Origin: Cotesia glomerata
Lineage: Eukaryota > Arthropoda > Insecta > Hymenoptera > Braconidae
Reading direction: 5' to 3'
Assembly (NCBI RefSeq): GCF_020080835.1
Contig: NC_058158.1
Location: forward strand, 28,352,305-28,416,304
Length of the DNA stretch: 64,000 nucleotides
Part shown: one piece after another, positions 12,707-24,165 of the stretch
How positions within the stretch are numbered: position 1 is the first letter of the stretch
Layout: every line of letters starts with the position of its first letter
Made by a program: the position numbers and the translations under genes
Notes under the pieces: generated by a model
The model's database searches: none
The model's input: the letters and a program-made list of their open reading frames with translations, nothing else
Told to the model about the DNA's origin: nothing

Positions 12707-13417
12707 TATATGAGGACAATTAAGTTTCCAGTTTATTTATTTAACGAAATAGATATTTTTTTTTGTCAAATTGAATTTCGTTAGAACGGTTTTGTATTTA
12801 TGGTTTTTCAAGATTCATTTGCAGTGACTGTTAATTTAATTTATTAGTTTAATATATTGTGATTGTGATAATTTTTCTTTGTAATATAAGTTCTATTATT
12901 ATTTTATTTCTATTATAATACTATTCTTATTTGTCATAAACAATTATTATTGGCAATATAAATTAGTTCTGCTGCATTTATTTATTAAATTATCAATATT
13001 AAATCGCGCATTATAGATTTGTTAAAATTTGTTATGGTCTCAGAACGATCCTGTAGAGTTGTGAGAGGTAAATAACGTTTAGCTCTCAGAGCTTAACGAC
13101 ATAGAGTTATAGGAGCCAAACGGTATAGTTACCATAAGAATGCTTTAACCTACTGGAACTTTTTACAACTAACTAGCTACACTGAGAAAAAAGTATTTTG
13201 CTACTAAGGATATTTTTTTGATATCAGAATACTTGGTATTGTGCTACTATCATAGTTATAAATATTAAATTTATTATTTTTTATGCTTATTGTGTATCGT
13301 TTAACCTCTTTTTCTCATTTTTTAATAATAATACTGCATGAAATTAGGCGGTTGATAAAAAATTTATAATTAGTGACATTTAGGTGAAAAATTAAGGATA
13401 ATTTTTTTCTATTGTAG

Positions 13418-13751
13418 ATGAAAAAGTGGATGAAATTGCATTTAAAAATCTCAACGAGGAAATAATTCAAAAACTAATTAAAAAAACAGGTCCTCAGATT
13501 AAATTTTTCACTAGATGGAAGAACTAGATGAAAAACATAGAGAATCAACAGTGCCAGCTTCTGTGAGTAACTGCAAAAAAAATGTTGCTCAAACAACTGT
13601 TACCAAACATCAATTGAAATTTGCCAGCTAACTTTATGCAATGAATATTTCTCCTGTTTTTGAAGAAGGGCCTTCGTCATCTTGTAAATTGAGTGATTTG
13701 CCAATAATATTCAACGACAGCTTGAATGAACAACCAAATTGCATGCCTTAA
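13418..13751 (+). pseudogene. Decayed ORF with SAM-like domain remnant, transposon-associated
   Basis: After an acceptor-like TTCTATTGTAG the frame reads EKVDEIAFKNLNEEIIQ, then KLIKKTGPQIKFFTRWKN and a stop at 13,525. An overlapping frame (from 13,515) continues MEELDEKHRESTVPASV, has a stop at 13,629, then MNISPVFEEGPSSSCKLSD to a stop at 13,749. The LNEEIIQKLIKKTGPQIKF pattern resembles the last helices of the SAM-like domain found at the N-terminus of many uncharacterised arthropod proteins (LTEE-LI-K-GPR-KF). One frameshift plus an internal stop make this a pseudogene. It lies inside the TA-flanked element, so it may be part of that element's ancestral gene or captured host sequence. Confidence 0.5.
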
Positions 13752-14222
13752 GCGCGAAGCGCGCAGGTATGCTCTACTCTCGCCTAAAAATCGTGATTTC
13801 AATTAAAACGTGATTTTCATAATTTAAACGAAAAAAATTATGGATAAAAAGCATATTGAAATAAATAATAGTAACTACAGAACACGTTAAAAAATTTTCT
13901 TATCGATTAAATAAGATTTCTCAGAAAAAACTCGTTTTTCTGATGAATTAAATGGATAAGAGCGTGGTATTCACGAGAGCTATGGACTTGATAACACCAC
14001 AACTTTATCAAAAATCACTTTCACGATTTAATTTTTTTTTTGTTTTATTCCTGAGGAAGTTTATTTTTTTATCTTTACTATTTATAATATGAATAACAAA
14101 TAAAACTAATTAAGAAATAAAAAATGAAATTAAATAGAAAATATATTATATTACTTGTTATTATTTTAAATTTATAACTCATTTTAGCAATACATTCTTT
14201 CCTTATAATCAATTTTTATAAC

Positions 14223-14425
14223 AAGGTAAAAGACCCAGTTATTTACACTGGCCTAGTTGTTTGACACTTACAATTTTATTCTAATTAAAAAAATAAAATG
14301 TTCTCAAAAAACCAATTATCTTAAAATTTATAATTCAAAAATTGTGTTTATTCATTTATCAGAGTTGATTTATTTTTTTTAATTAAAATAAAATTGCCAG
14401 TGTCAATAACTAGGTCTTTTACCTT
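14223..14425. mobile_element. 203-bp MITE, TIR AAGGTAAAAGACCCAGTTAT
   Basis: Left arm AAGGTAAAAGACCCAGTTAT followed by TTACACTGGC. The right end is its inverse (GCCAGTGTCAATAACTAGGT then CTTTTACCTT). The outer ten bases are shared with the elements at 38,834-38,975 and 54,062-55,034. Confidence 0.8.
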
Positions 14426-14819
14426 AGTAATGTTATTACTCATAACTTATTAGTAAAATAATGCTATTAGCAAGAAATTGCAATTTTTTGACAACAATAA
14501 GAATTAAAAATAAGGAAAGAAAGACTTAATATACTATTTTCCATTTTTATTAATTTTAGTGTGATAGATAATTTATAAATGAAGAATTATAAAAGTATGT
14601 TATCTCATAATTATCTATCCTGAAGATTCGTGTCGACCAAGCGAGGTTAAGTCGGTCATATTGATTTTAGATTTTAATAATGAGAATACCAAATTTTTTT
14701 ATATCCAGTAAACTTATTCCTATGGTTAGTAAACTTTGGTATTCTTATTTTAAGAATACCTTTTTTTTAACTATAAGGAAACATTTCCTAGGTATAAAAA
14801 AACTTTTTTTTTCAGTGTA

Positions 14820-15687
14820 CAATGTTTAATCTTCTTTGATACATAAATTTTTTTATTTCATCGATAAAATACATAATTTAGCTGTTAAACTTTATATATA
14901 ATCTGTTTTATCAGAACAATATCACAGTTTTTTGTTTATTACAGGCACTATCTTTTATTTGCTCATACCAAAATAATATCAACATAAATATGAGTCTGTG
15001 TATATAAGTACGCAACTTTGTTGCAGGTCACATTAATACCTGCTATAAATATCGTGCTTTAATCTGATAAAAATTTTCTTTCTGTGACCATTCATGCGTT
15101 ACTAAATGTGAACGCAGGATATGTGAATACGAATGAAACTTTCAGATTATACTTTTTAATCAAATAAAAAACTGAAATAAAAAAAAATAAAATTATTCAA
15201 CTACACTAAATTAGTTATTTATTAAATTAAGCTTTTTTCCACCTAAATACAAAGGATTAATTTTTTTCTTTCATTGCGCTTGTAATTTTTTAGCTCAAAA
15301 AAAGAACACTCGGAATGTGTTGTCAATTTTAATGTGAAAAAAAATTATTTTCCACTGTTATTTATTTTGTAATTATTAATTTTTTACACTTTCTAAAAAT
15401 TTTATCATACGCAAAAATTTTCTACAATTAAAACAAACTTCTTCGAAAATTTAATTCTTAATTTTTTTACCTCATCTTATTGATAAATATCAATAATTGT
15501 CTGACTCAAAACTCAAAATATTTTCTCATTAAATTTTAATTGAATGCTTATCGACCAATATCCAAATTCAAGGAAAATTTTATGCTTTATAAAAAATAAA
15601 TAAAGAATAAAGATAATGTCTTTATATAAATAGAATTAAGCAATTATTGACAACAATGCATCATTTTGAACATAATATTTCGCTTAC
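14820..15687. other. AT-rich intron, nothing recognised
   Basis: Homopolymer-rich sequence next to the Ig2 exon. No frame, RNA gene or repeat family seen. Confidence 0.4.
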
Positions 15688-15798
15688 CTCCACGAACCTC
15701 GCAGACTAGAGTGAGGTTAGTTCCTTCGGCATGTGCCACCAACAGCTTGCTCATGTCACGGCGCTTCATGTCGTAGATTATTGGTTTTGACGGTGGCA
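15688..15798 (-). CDS. side-like: Sidestep-family Ig protein, exon encoding N-terminal half of Ig domain 2
   Basis: Short internal exon (111 bp: two leading bases, 36 codons, one trailing base) of the same gene as 48,807-49,012. The acceptor is ATGTTCTAG and the donor is GTAAGC at 15,687. The two leading bases complete the codon left open by the upstream exon (C+TG, Leu), so the phases match. The peptide starts PPSKPIIYD, the typical linker into the second Ig domain of Sidestep proteins. It then has a charged stretch (KRRDMSKLL), a possible glycosylation site NLT, and the first conserved Ig cysteine in LTLVCEVRG. The final G base is completed by GT of the next exon to restore the Gly-Gly of the CEV-GG motif. 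The intron on its 5' side is about 33 kb and that on its 3' side about 13.7 kb. An in-frame Met upstream of the acceptor is intronic and not a start. Confidence 0.88.
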
Positions 15799-17001
15799 CT
15801 AGAACATATAAGATTAAAAAAAAAATCAAAATTAACATACTAATTTGATAGATAAAAATAAAAACATGTCTACGTCAAGGAAGTTATTTTTATTTTTCTT
15901 TACTTGTGTTTTTATTCGTAATCATATTTGCATACAGCAATGTAAATATTTACATGTTGACATTTTCCTATAAAGTCATAGTATATCTTTTGAGTACAAA
16001 ACACAGGTATAGAGATAACGATAAATAATAAAAGTAAGTTTCCTCGGAAAATATATATAAATATCCATCCGAAATATAGAAATTGTTTTATACTGACGCG
16101 ATGTGTCTGTATCTAGTCTATATTCTATATTCTACATTGTAAAATTCTAAGATCTTGTTGTCTGTTGTATTGGTTGATTTTCGATAGCGGTATCGTATAT
16201 AAAATAGAATACAGCTTCACGTTTTTTCATTGAATTCAAGTAACATGTACCGGCAAATTCGATAAATGTAACGAGATGAATAAAAAATGTTTTTTTAAAA
16301 TATAAAATATTTCTTTCTCATATGTTTATGTATATTTTTTCTGTACACATATAATAATATTAAAGCACAAGGGTATATTTATACATACATATAATAAAGC
16401 TCGTTTGTGCTTGCCACCTGTACGACACACTCTATAGTATTGTACAGCATCTCCATGTCAGACTGGAAGAGCAACTTACTGCTATATGATAGCAATAAAT
16501 GTGTCTCTGCATGAGTGTGCCGAGTAAAAAAGGGTACGCAAACTTATATTATGGCTACTATATATAGACTCTAAGAAACATATATGAAAGAGGTAAAAAC
16601 TCATAAGTTTCCTCTTGATAGTTCTCTGCAAAATGGTTTTCTACCCACTACCACTTTCTTATCTTGTCGGCTATATACACATTCAGAAGCGACGCACAAA
16701 CTGATGTGACATAGCACCGTTGTATACATGAATAAACTTAAATGTTGGAAATAAATCCCGAATCATGAATTATTTTTTTATTGATACATTTCAATACTCA
16801 ATCGGTTGTGATACAAAACGCGACTAAATACGCATGACTTCATTCATGGAAATATTCATTTCCTTGCACCGAATTATTATTCAAATTTTTGTCTTTTATT
16901 TAAAAAATGCAGAGAGGTATTTTTTAATTTTTATTAATCAGAAAAAAATTAGAAATGAAAAAAAATTTTAATTCAGTCAATTTTTAAAGAAATCATGTGA
17001 A

Positions 17002-17685
17002 AAAAATTAGGAAAACGGTCGATCCTGAAGGCCATCCCTGCAACTTTCCGCCAATTCTATACCTAAACGCTTGAAATTGCACTTATGACGTTTTTGAGCT
17101 CTTTGAGCTCATAAATACAATTTGTGTATTATTTTGAGCTCTACGAGCTCAAAAAAAAGCTTTTGTATGCTTTTGAGCTCTTCGAGCTCAAAAGTTTGAT
17201 AGAAGTTTGATAAGACACGATTTTTTGAATTTTCAAATCGCAGTAACTTTTGAATGAATAAACCGATTTTCACGCGGTTGGTGGCATTCGACGCAGTTTT
17301 TTAAGCTTCATGAAAAATTTTCTAGTTAAATTGATAGAACAAGAAATTTCGGAGTAATTCTCAAAAACACTTTTTTCGGTTTTCTTTCGTCAACGATAAC
17401 TTACGAACGAATTAACCGATTTATACCGGACTCGCGGCGATCAACGTGGTTTTTTATGTTAAGGGCTGATTAGTTTTTGGAATTGATCGGTAAAGCTGTT
17501 TAAAAGTTATTCCAAAAAAACCACATTTGAAAAAATGTTTTTTGTAGTTTTTTTGAGTCAGGGAAGCTTCCTAGGACCTCGAAACGTCGAGATCCGATGA
17601 AAACTCGATTTTCAAAAAACGGGGTAAAAACAGCAACTTCCCAAATTATGAAAATCTTCAATTTTTTTAGCGGGAAGTTAAAAAT
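17002..17685 (+). repeat. GAGCTC-palindrome repeat, copy 2
   Basis: Same start (AAAAATTAGGAAAACGGTCG) and end (GCGGGAAGTTAAAAAT) as copy 1. Three GAGCTC-NNN-GAGCTC palindromes lie at about 17,090-17,190. The CA-microsatellite segment is deleted, leaving AGTCAGGGAAGCTTCC fused close to the upstream block. Confidence 0.8.
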
Positions 17686-17689
17686 CGTA

Positions 17690-17775
17690 GTAACGAAACG
17701 ATTAAGAAATCATGCGCTCTCCATCGGAGATTTTCAACTCTACCTTTCGTTGAAAAACTATGTATGAGCATATCA
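17690..17775 (+). repeat. Copy of the GAGACAATTTAGCGATCATG dispersed repeat
   Basis: AACGATTAAGAAATCATGCG followed by CTCTCCATCGGAGATTTTCAA, directly abutting the end of the GAGCTC repeat. Downstream to about 17,835 are several CATATCAG/GATATG words, as at 61.3 and 63.4 kb. Confidence 0.55.
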
Positions 17776-18359
17776 GACCACATCAATAAACATAAAAAAT
17801 TATATATGAACATATCAGGTGGTATCAGATAATTTTTAGACGAATAAAAAAAAACGTTATGTTGGAACATATTTTAAAAATATAAATATTGAACTAAAGT
17901 ATGTTCATGTTATAAAGGAACAAAAAAATCCTATTTTGAGTTGAGTAAATATTTTATACTTATTCGGGTTTTCAACAAAAAATATTATGATTTAAGATGT
18001 AAAAATTGCACAATGTTGGTAGATATTACATAATTTTTCTTACTGTGTATGTCATTTGTTATGATAATAGCGTTTGAATTTTATCTCTGTAGAGCACGGT
18101 GCAAGCTGTGATTTTAATAATAAAAAATTTGTTAGTTGGGAATAGTGTGTTTGCCTCTATGGTTTGCAGATGAAATGTATGAGAGTTATACATACGTAGC
18201 ATATGTACTTATACTTATTAATACATACATGGAAGTTATGTACTTTTATGGTTGTACTTGTATATATGTGCTTGCGTATTCTAAAATCTCAAGCTGCATC
18301 ATCTCATTTTCTTTTTTTATTGCGACCTATTTTTATTTTCACTCTTTTAGTTTATTGTA

Positions 18360-18362
<3 letters not shown>

Positions 18363-18398
<36 letters not shown>
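18363..18398 (+). repeat. Poly-T run (about 36 bases)
   Basis: Uninterrupted T. It creates two spurious poly-Phe reading frames. Confidence 0.95.
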
Positions 18399-18399
<1 letters not shown>

Positions 18400-18400
<1 letters not shown>

Positions 18401-20753
18401 TAATGTTTCATAAAGTTAAATAAAGCAGTACCAATAAAAAAGCATGAATCGCAAAATTTTGTGGATTAAAAGCTTTATTGATAATAAACAAATATTTAAT
18501 ACGATTGCAATATTTCGAACGTCGTTAGTCAATAATAAATAATTGGAGATTAAATAAAGAGGGCTTAAATCTGTGCATTAATTATTTGTGGGATAAAATA
18601 ATTATAAATATATACGTGTGGTAGTTTGGCTTCGCTATACCAGATGGCGCGAACATCATGCGCCTCTCAAAAGTATTCATTCTCATGCCTGTCAATATAA
18701 CACAATTTCCATCTCTTACTTTAGGGGTGTACTGGGCCGTATGTACGAAATGCCTTACGCTTACATATTGCCTTTTTTCTTCACTCCTTTTTTTATCGTC
18801 TTTCTCACTTTCAAAATGTTTCCCGGCATATCTTAATAGTTGACTATGAATCTTACCATTGCTTCAATTTGCTATACATAGTCGTACACTAACATTAAAT
18901 ATATTTATATAGATCTACAGGGGTAGAATAGTATTCGGTAAAATTAATTTTCATTACTTAATGACTGCTTTTGAAAAATTGATTATTTAATCTGACTGTA
19001 AATACAGTAATAGTATATTAACATTAATTGAAGTAATGAAATATTTTTGGAATTAGTTAAATATAATGAATAAATCGAAACATGGTAATTTCGAAACTCG
19101 CTATTCACATATGCTTTCATACTGTATAATTCAAACAAATTTATTCTTTATTATAGTAATTTTTTAATGATTGATACACCTCATGCACTCTTTAATAAAA
19201 TAGAAATTATATTTCAATTAAAATAATGAACTGATACTACTGATAAGTAAATACTACTCTTTAATATTAATTAATGTATTAACTGGCAAATTATTCATTT
19301 TTCTTCATATGTGCTTTTTAATTCACAATTTTTTGCTGCTAATATTTATTTTTTATTTCGTTATTGTCCGTTTACATTGTTGGAAATAAGTGTCACGACT
19401 AAAACAATTACCCCAGAGCAAATAAAACATAGTTCATTAAAATACACTATTGTGCTCGAGTATTATGCTTTAAACTATCCATCCATAACGGAAAATGAGG
19501 TCAGTGGTGACATTGAAATAAAAACAAGAATATTTGTTTGTTATCAATATTTTTTTGAATTTGCACTATGAAAAATCGGGAGTGAAATCTATTAATAATA
19601 TAATTTAAATCTGTCTCGAAATAAATGTCACAGTGTATTGTTTATATTTTCTCTGTACTTATGACTTGACATTTAAATATTTGTATTTCATCGAATATTT
19701 GTTTTTCTACATATTTGTCTACATATTGTATTGTATGCTTCGTATATATATAGTTCACAAGTTTTAATAAATTATAAATAACGGATTTATTCAGCTATCT
19801 GTAGATAAAAATTTATTTACTAGCAGTTTAATAATTTAACTTTTTCCTATTAGGTCAGTGTTGCTTTTGTGAGGAAAATAAAATAATCAATCCAAAAATA
19901 TTGAATAGTATCGATTGAATGTACTTTATACAATGTAAAATTTATAACTTCGTAATTATAGGCGTTAAATGTCATGAAAAAAAAAAAAAAAATTCAATTG
20001 AACAGCTAAATAATGCATCTAGTAAAAGAAGTTTTAAAACTTTTATTGAAAATTCAGTTCTATTCAAAATCAAGAGAGATTACGCACGACAATATTTTAC
20101 ATATAGTTAACTGACCTGTATATAAAAATTAGCATATGTCAAAATATATTTACAAAGTTTACTCAACAGCTTGTCACTGTATTTTTAAACAAGATATTTC
20201 TGTAGTGAATAACTTTGTTGTATATCCATTTATTTTATTTTTGGTAGCGCTGTGGAATTTCAATATTCCTACAAAAAACAGTAGAGAGTAGCCCCACGTA
20301 CACTCAATGTCGGATCTCGTTGAGCACAATACGTTTTGGCACGTGATGGTGCACACACATCGTTGTGCTCATACTCATGCCTGTCTATCTATCTATCGAG
20401 TCGGCTAAAATATGCCTTTCCTGGCAAGTATCGACGAGCACTTCCCGCTGCGATTATTCATTCTTAACCAAAATCTACCCTATTGGCAACTATTGATCTT
20501 CTAAACTCGTAAAACTGAAAAGTGTTTCTACTTTATTTAATGTGCCTGAAGATCTCTTAACTACTTTTTTTACCGATAAAAACAAACATTCAAATTCATT
20601 TATTTACTTACCATTCGACTATCTATGTAACATCTTTCCATTTATAACCCGTTCATTTTTAAATTCAATAAGGTCATATATGATATATATTATATATTAT
20701 ATAATATGGTGATATATATATAATATGGTGATATCAGGCTGTGTATAAATATA
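18400..20753. other. Intron sequence without a recognised gene
   Basis: Mostly AT-rich. Less AT-biased stretches lie at 18,610-18,840 and 20,270-20,470; the latter includes TTGAGCACAA and its inverse TTGTGCTCA about 45 bases apart. No convincing exon. Confidence 0.35.
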
Positions 20754-21305
20754 AAAAAATTAGGAAAACGGTTGACCCTAAAGGCCATCCCTGCAACTTA
20801 CTGCTAATTCCATACTTAAGCGCTCAAAATTGCATATATTACGTTTTTGAGCTTTTCGAGCTCAAAAATATCATTTTCGTAACATTTTGAGCTCTCTGAG
20901 CTCAAAAGTCTTATCAAAGTTCGATGAAACACGATTTTTTTTATTTTCAAACTGCTATAACTTTTGAATGAATCAACCGATTTTCACGAGGTTGGCGGTG
21001 ATCGACGGAGTTTTTTGAGCTCTGTAGAAAATTTGGAACAAAAAAAATTGATCTGATGAAACATTTCGGAGTTATTACAAAAAAAACCTTTTTTTCGATT
21101 TTTTTTGACAACGATATCTAACGAACGCATCAACCGATTCTGACGCACTTGGTGGTAATCGATGTGGGTTTTCAAGGTTAAGAGCTGACTAATTTTTGAG
21201 GTCGATCGGTTCAGCCAATTCGGAGATATTTTGAAAAAATGAAAAAAAAACTTTTTTTTTTTTTCACTTTTTTTGCAATTTCTCGAAATCTACCGATCCG
21301 AATTT
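20754..21305 (+). repeat. GAGCTC-palindrome repeat, 3'-truncated copy 3
   Basis: Starts AAAAAAATTAGGAAAACGGT, carries GAGCTTTTCGAGCTC and GAGCTCTCTGAGCTC palindromes, and stops after TCTCGAAATCTACCGATCCG. The CA tract and the GGGAAGTTAAAA end are missing. Confidence 0.8.
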
Positions 21306-24032
21306 ATAAAAATTTTTAAGAGATCTCATACCTCACAATAAAGTAATTCAAGTTTCTTAAAGTTTTAATATTAAGGTCGTACTTCCAGCTGTAAAACTTT
21401 AGAGGCTGTTGTTGAGGAAAATTATATGATACGTTATGTTTCAAACAAGATGTCTAGTAGACAGATTAAAAACAGTCGCCTAAGGTTATGATACATCTAC
21501 AACAGAATGCGTTATAACCTCAGGGTCATATGAATTGTAAATGTGTCATAAACTTTCTGAATTTTCAAATTTTTTATAATAAACGATGTAAATAAAAATA
21601 GTTGTAATCTTGATAACTTATTTATGAATTTCATTCTTTTAACTGAAAAAGTTTCATAAATTTTTAATTTGTTTATTTACTTACTGCAAATAAAAATAAT
21701 TATTTGCGTTTTTTATGAAAGCCTTTTTAAAATCTAAAAAATTATTTCTTTCTATTATCCATTCATAATTCATTGTTATCATAGAAATTAATTTCGACCG
21801 GAGATTGTTGTTTTTTTCTGAAAAGTTAGTCGTTTAAAAATGAGATTTTTTTATCTCAAAGATTCGTAGTTCGTATTCTATTTCCTCTACTCTAGTTAGT
21901 ACTAAAGATTTAAGATAATAAAATTTTTCTTATGGTAATGCATTGTTGAAGTATGAAAATGAAAAAAGTATTTGATGTTGGCATTAAAAATGTATATTTA
22001 TTAAAATTTTAAACAAGATAATTCCAGGTGGTTTAGTAAAATGCAATATGCAATAACGTATGCATGTAATGACCTCATAAAATTTTCTGAAAGAACAGTA
22101 ATGTGTCAGCAGCAGGAGTAGCAGGAACAAAAACAAAGGTGCTGTGTATAGCTTAAAGCCAGAATGGAATGAATATTGGTATATACGTTAAATCGTAAAA
22201 CTGGTACCGGAAGTAGAGGAAGGAAAGTGGTTTAATCGATGAACAGCAATCACCAATGGATTGCCATTTTCTCAAATGGTATCTCCTAGCGACAACGTGT
22301 AAACCGATCGAGCGCAGGCATTGCAACGCTAGTGAGGTATATAAGGCTTGCTGAACCGAAGAAAATATATTGCTAATAGGGTTGCAACACGGCCCGTTAG
22401 CTAAGAGTAATGTTTTACCACATCGGCACACATTAAGCCACTTAAACAAGTTTACGTGGTCCAAGCTCAATTGTGTTTCTCTTTAAGTCTAAATGAAATT
22501 TACTAACTTTTATATGTACACACATTTATATCCATCTAGATTACTCCACTCAATTATTAACTTACTCTTGCTTAACATTAAATACTCTACACTATGTGGG
22601 TAATCTCTTGATTTCTATTCTGCTACCGGCAGTATACACCCGCGGCTTACACTTCGGAAAAGTTATAAAAATAAAATATCTCATTATTTTTTTTTCTTAT
22701 TCGTTTTAGAAGATAGGAGAAATAGAGGATTCTGTATAAAAATTGTAGTGCCTTGTTTACGGTGAAATAAACTAGAAGTCAATCAACATTCTGTGCAGCC
22801 TCTTCTCACGTGGATTAACGATTGTACTCTTCTTGGTAGTTCATGGTTCGTAGTTCATGATGGCAACAACGTATGTGGGTTACAAAAACGTATTCTTGGT
22901 GTCTGTGTTTTGTATCATTCAAGTCCAGTCACGTTTCAAAGAAGGCTGAGGGATGAGATCTCATACAATACACTCTCTCCACTCCAAATGTCTTCCTTCC
23001 GAGACCTTTACTCCTTTTTAATAGTGTTAAAACTTTGTACTGTTTACAATATTACTATGAAAAATATCAGATATAATATTGTACCAGATAAAGTTTAGAT
23101 TGAGTTTTATTTAGCTGCACTTGGATAAAGATGATAAATTTATTATTTTAAAAAATTATTCAATTAATGATTATCGATCATTAAATAAATTGAGAGAATC
23201 TTTTAAAGAAAGGATTACATCAAAATTGCAAGTTTAGAAAGTCTCTGTGAAATTTTTTAAATATATGGGTGATTCTCTGTAAGGACGTCTTAAATCTGTA
23301 CAAAATTGTCCGACTAAATTATTTTTGATTTTATTAGAAAAAAAATTAACAAGGGCTACAAAACTATCAGCTTAATTATAATAAATAAACAGCCGAATTA
23401 ATTTTTGCTTTTTCGACATTTGTGTATCTTTCGCCATATAACATTACAGGGAACTGCTTGCCAGGGGATTGTTTTTTTTTTTTTTATCAAATTGAGAAAA
23501 ATCAAGCAAACTATTTCAATGCATTCAACTTTTCAAGTTCTCAATGAATGTTTACATTAATTAGAATAATATTAAGACTTATGTATCCAATTTTATAAAT
23601 AAATTATAAATAAAAATAGCTGCCAGGGGACTGAGTTTTGAAGTGGCTCAAACACATATTTCCAGCACAAACGGTGCTTTGACACTAAATAAAATGGCGA
23701 TAAAGCGCTAACAGCCCTATGGTTATTAACTCAAGGCTAGTTAGATCCTTATAAACCTTACAAAAGGTAAAATAACACGCTGGATTTTTTTTTTTGCTTT
23801 GAACTTCTGGCAGGGGACTGATCTTAAAATGCCTGGGACAAACTTTGATTTAATGAATTTAATGAAACAAATTAATTTTCGATACTTTTTATTGAAGAAG
23901 ATTGCTAGTTAACTAATTAAGTTTATAGACATTATGGACCAAATTATATATTATTGACGAATGTTTTATACATAAAATTAATCCTAAATATTTTTAAGTC
24001 TTTATTAAAATTCTGAAATAGGATCGAAAGTT
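21306..24032. other. Intron sequence; minor threefold CCAGGGGACTG motif
   Basis: Variants of TGCCAGGGGACTG occur at about 23,461, 23,622 and 23,808 and nowhere else that I noticed. The more complex stretches at 22,100-22,480 and 22,740-23,100 contain open frames of about 100 codons without recognisable domains or splice context, so they are not called as genes. Confidence 0.35.
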
Positions 24033-24165
24033 CTACAGTCGTGCTAATTTCTATTTACAAATCAATTTCAAATTTGGATTGATCTCAAAACTTATTCATA
24101 TTTGTGTCAAAATATGAATTTCAATCTTAAATTCATTTTGAATCAGAATTTTTTTTTGCACGCAA
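24033..24165 (-). repeat. Solo element end, CCCGTGCAAAA type, inverted relative to 11,431
   Basis: Reverse complement of 11,431-11,556 with few differences: TGCTAATTTCTATTTACAAA, TTTGTGTCAAAATATGAATT and TCAGAATTTTTTTTTGCACG. Probably an independent insertion. Confidence 0.6.

Larger units (their letters stand above)
13180..14817 (+). mobile_element. 1.6-kb TA-flanked TIR element carrying a decayed ORF
   Basis: The left end CACTGAGAAAAAAGT follows TA (13,178-13,179). The right end AAACTTTTTTTTTCAGTG precedes TA (14,818-14,819). The termini match the MITE at 785-1,033. It holds the degenerate coding stretch at 13,418-13,751 and is interrupted by a 203-bp MITE (14,223-14,425). It may be a degraded larger relative of the small TA-flanked MITEs. 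I see no DDE transposase motif. Confidence 0.55.
2014..15687 (-). other. Intron of about 13.7 kb in the Sidestep-like gene
   Basis: Lies between donor GTAAGC (15,687) and acceptor GACAG just right of 2,013. Phase 1, splitting one Gly codon in the middle of Ig domain 2. Splitting an Ig domain in its interior is seen in this family. It contains the 2,968-4,375 TIR element, the 11.8-kb GAGCTC element and the 13,180-14,817 TA-flanked element. Confidence 0.82.

Noticed and set aside
18136..18423. Two overlapping frames with hydrophobic, poly-Phe ends resembling membrane segments
   Set aside because: Poly-Phe comes from the poly-T run. No codon bias or domain.
22153..22470. 105-codon minus frame with several Cys
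   Set aside because: Cysteines are not spaced as in any zinc finger or toxin fold I recognise. No signal peptide or supporting splice sites.
11431..24165. A 12.7-kb Polinton/Maverick or other giant transposon bounded by inverted ends
   Set aside because: A host Sidestep exon and unrelated repeats lie between the ends, and no polymerase, integrase or capsid-like frame is visible.
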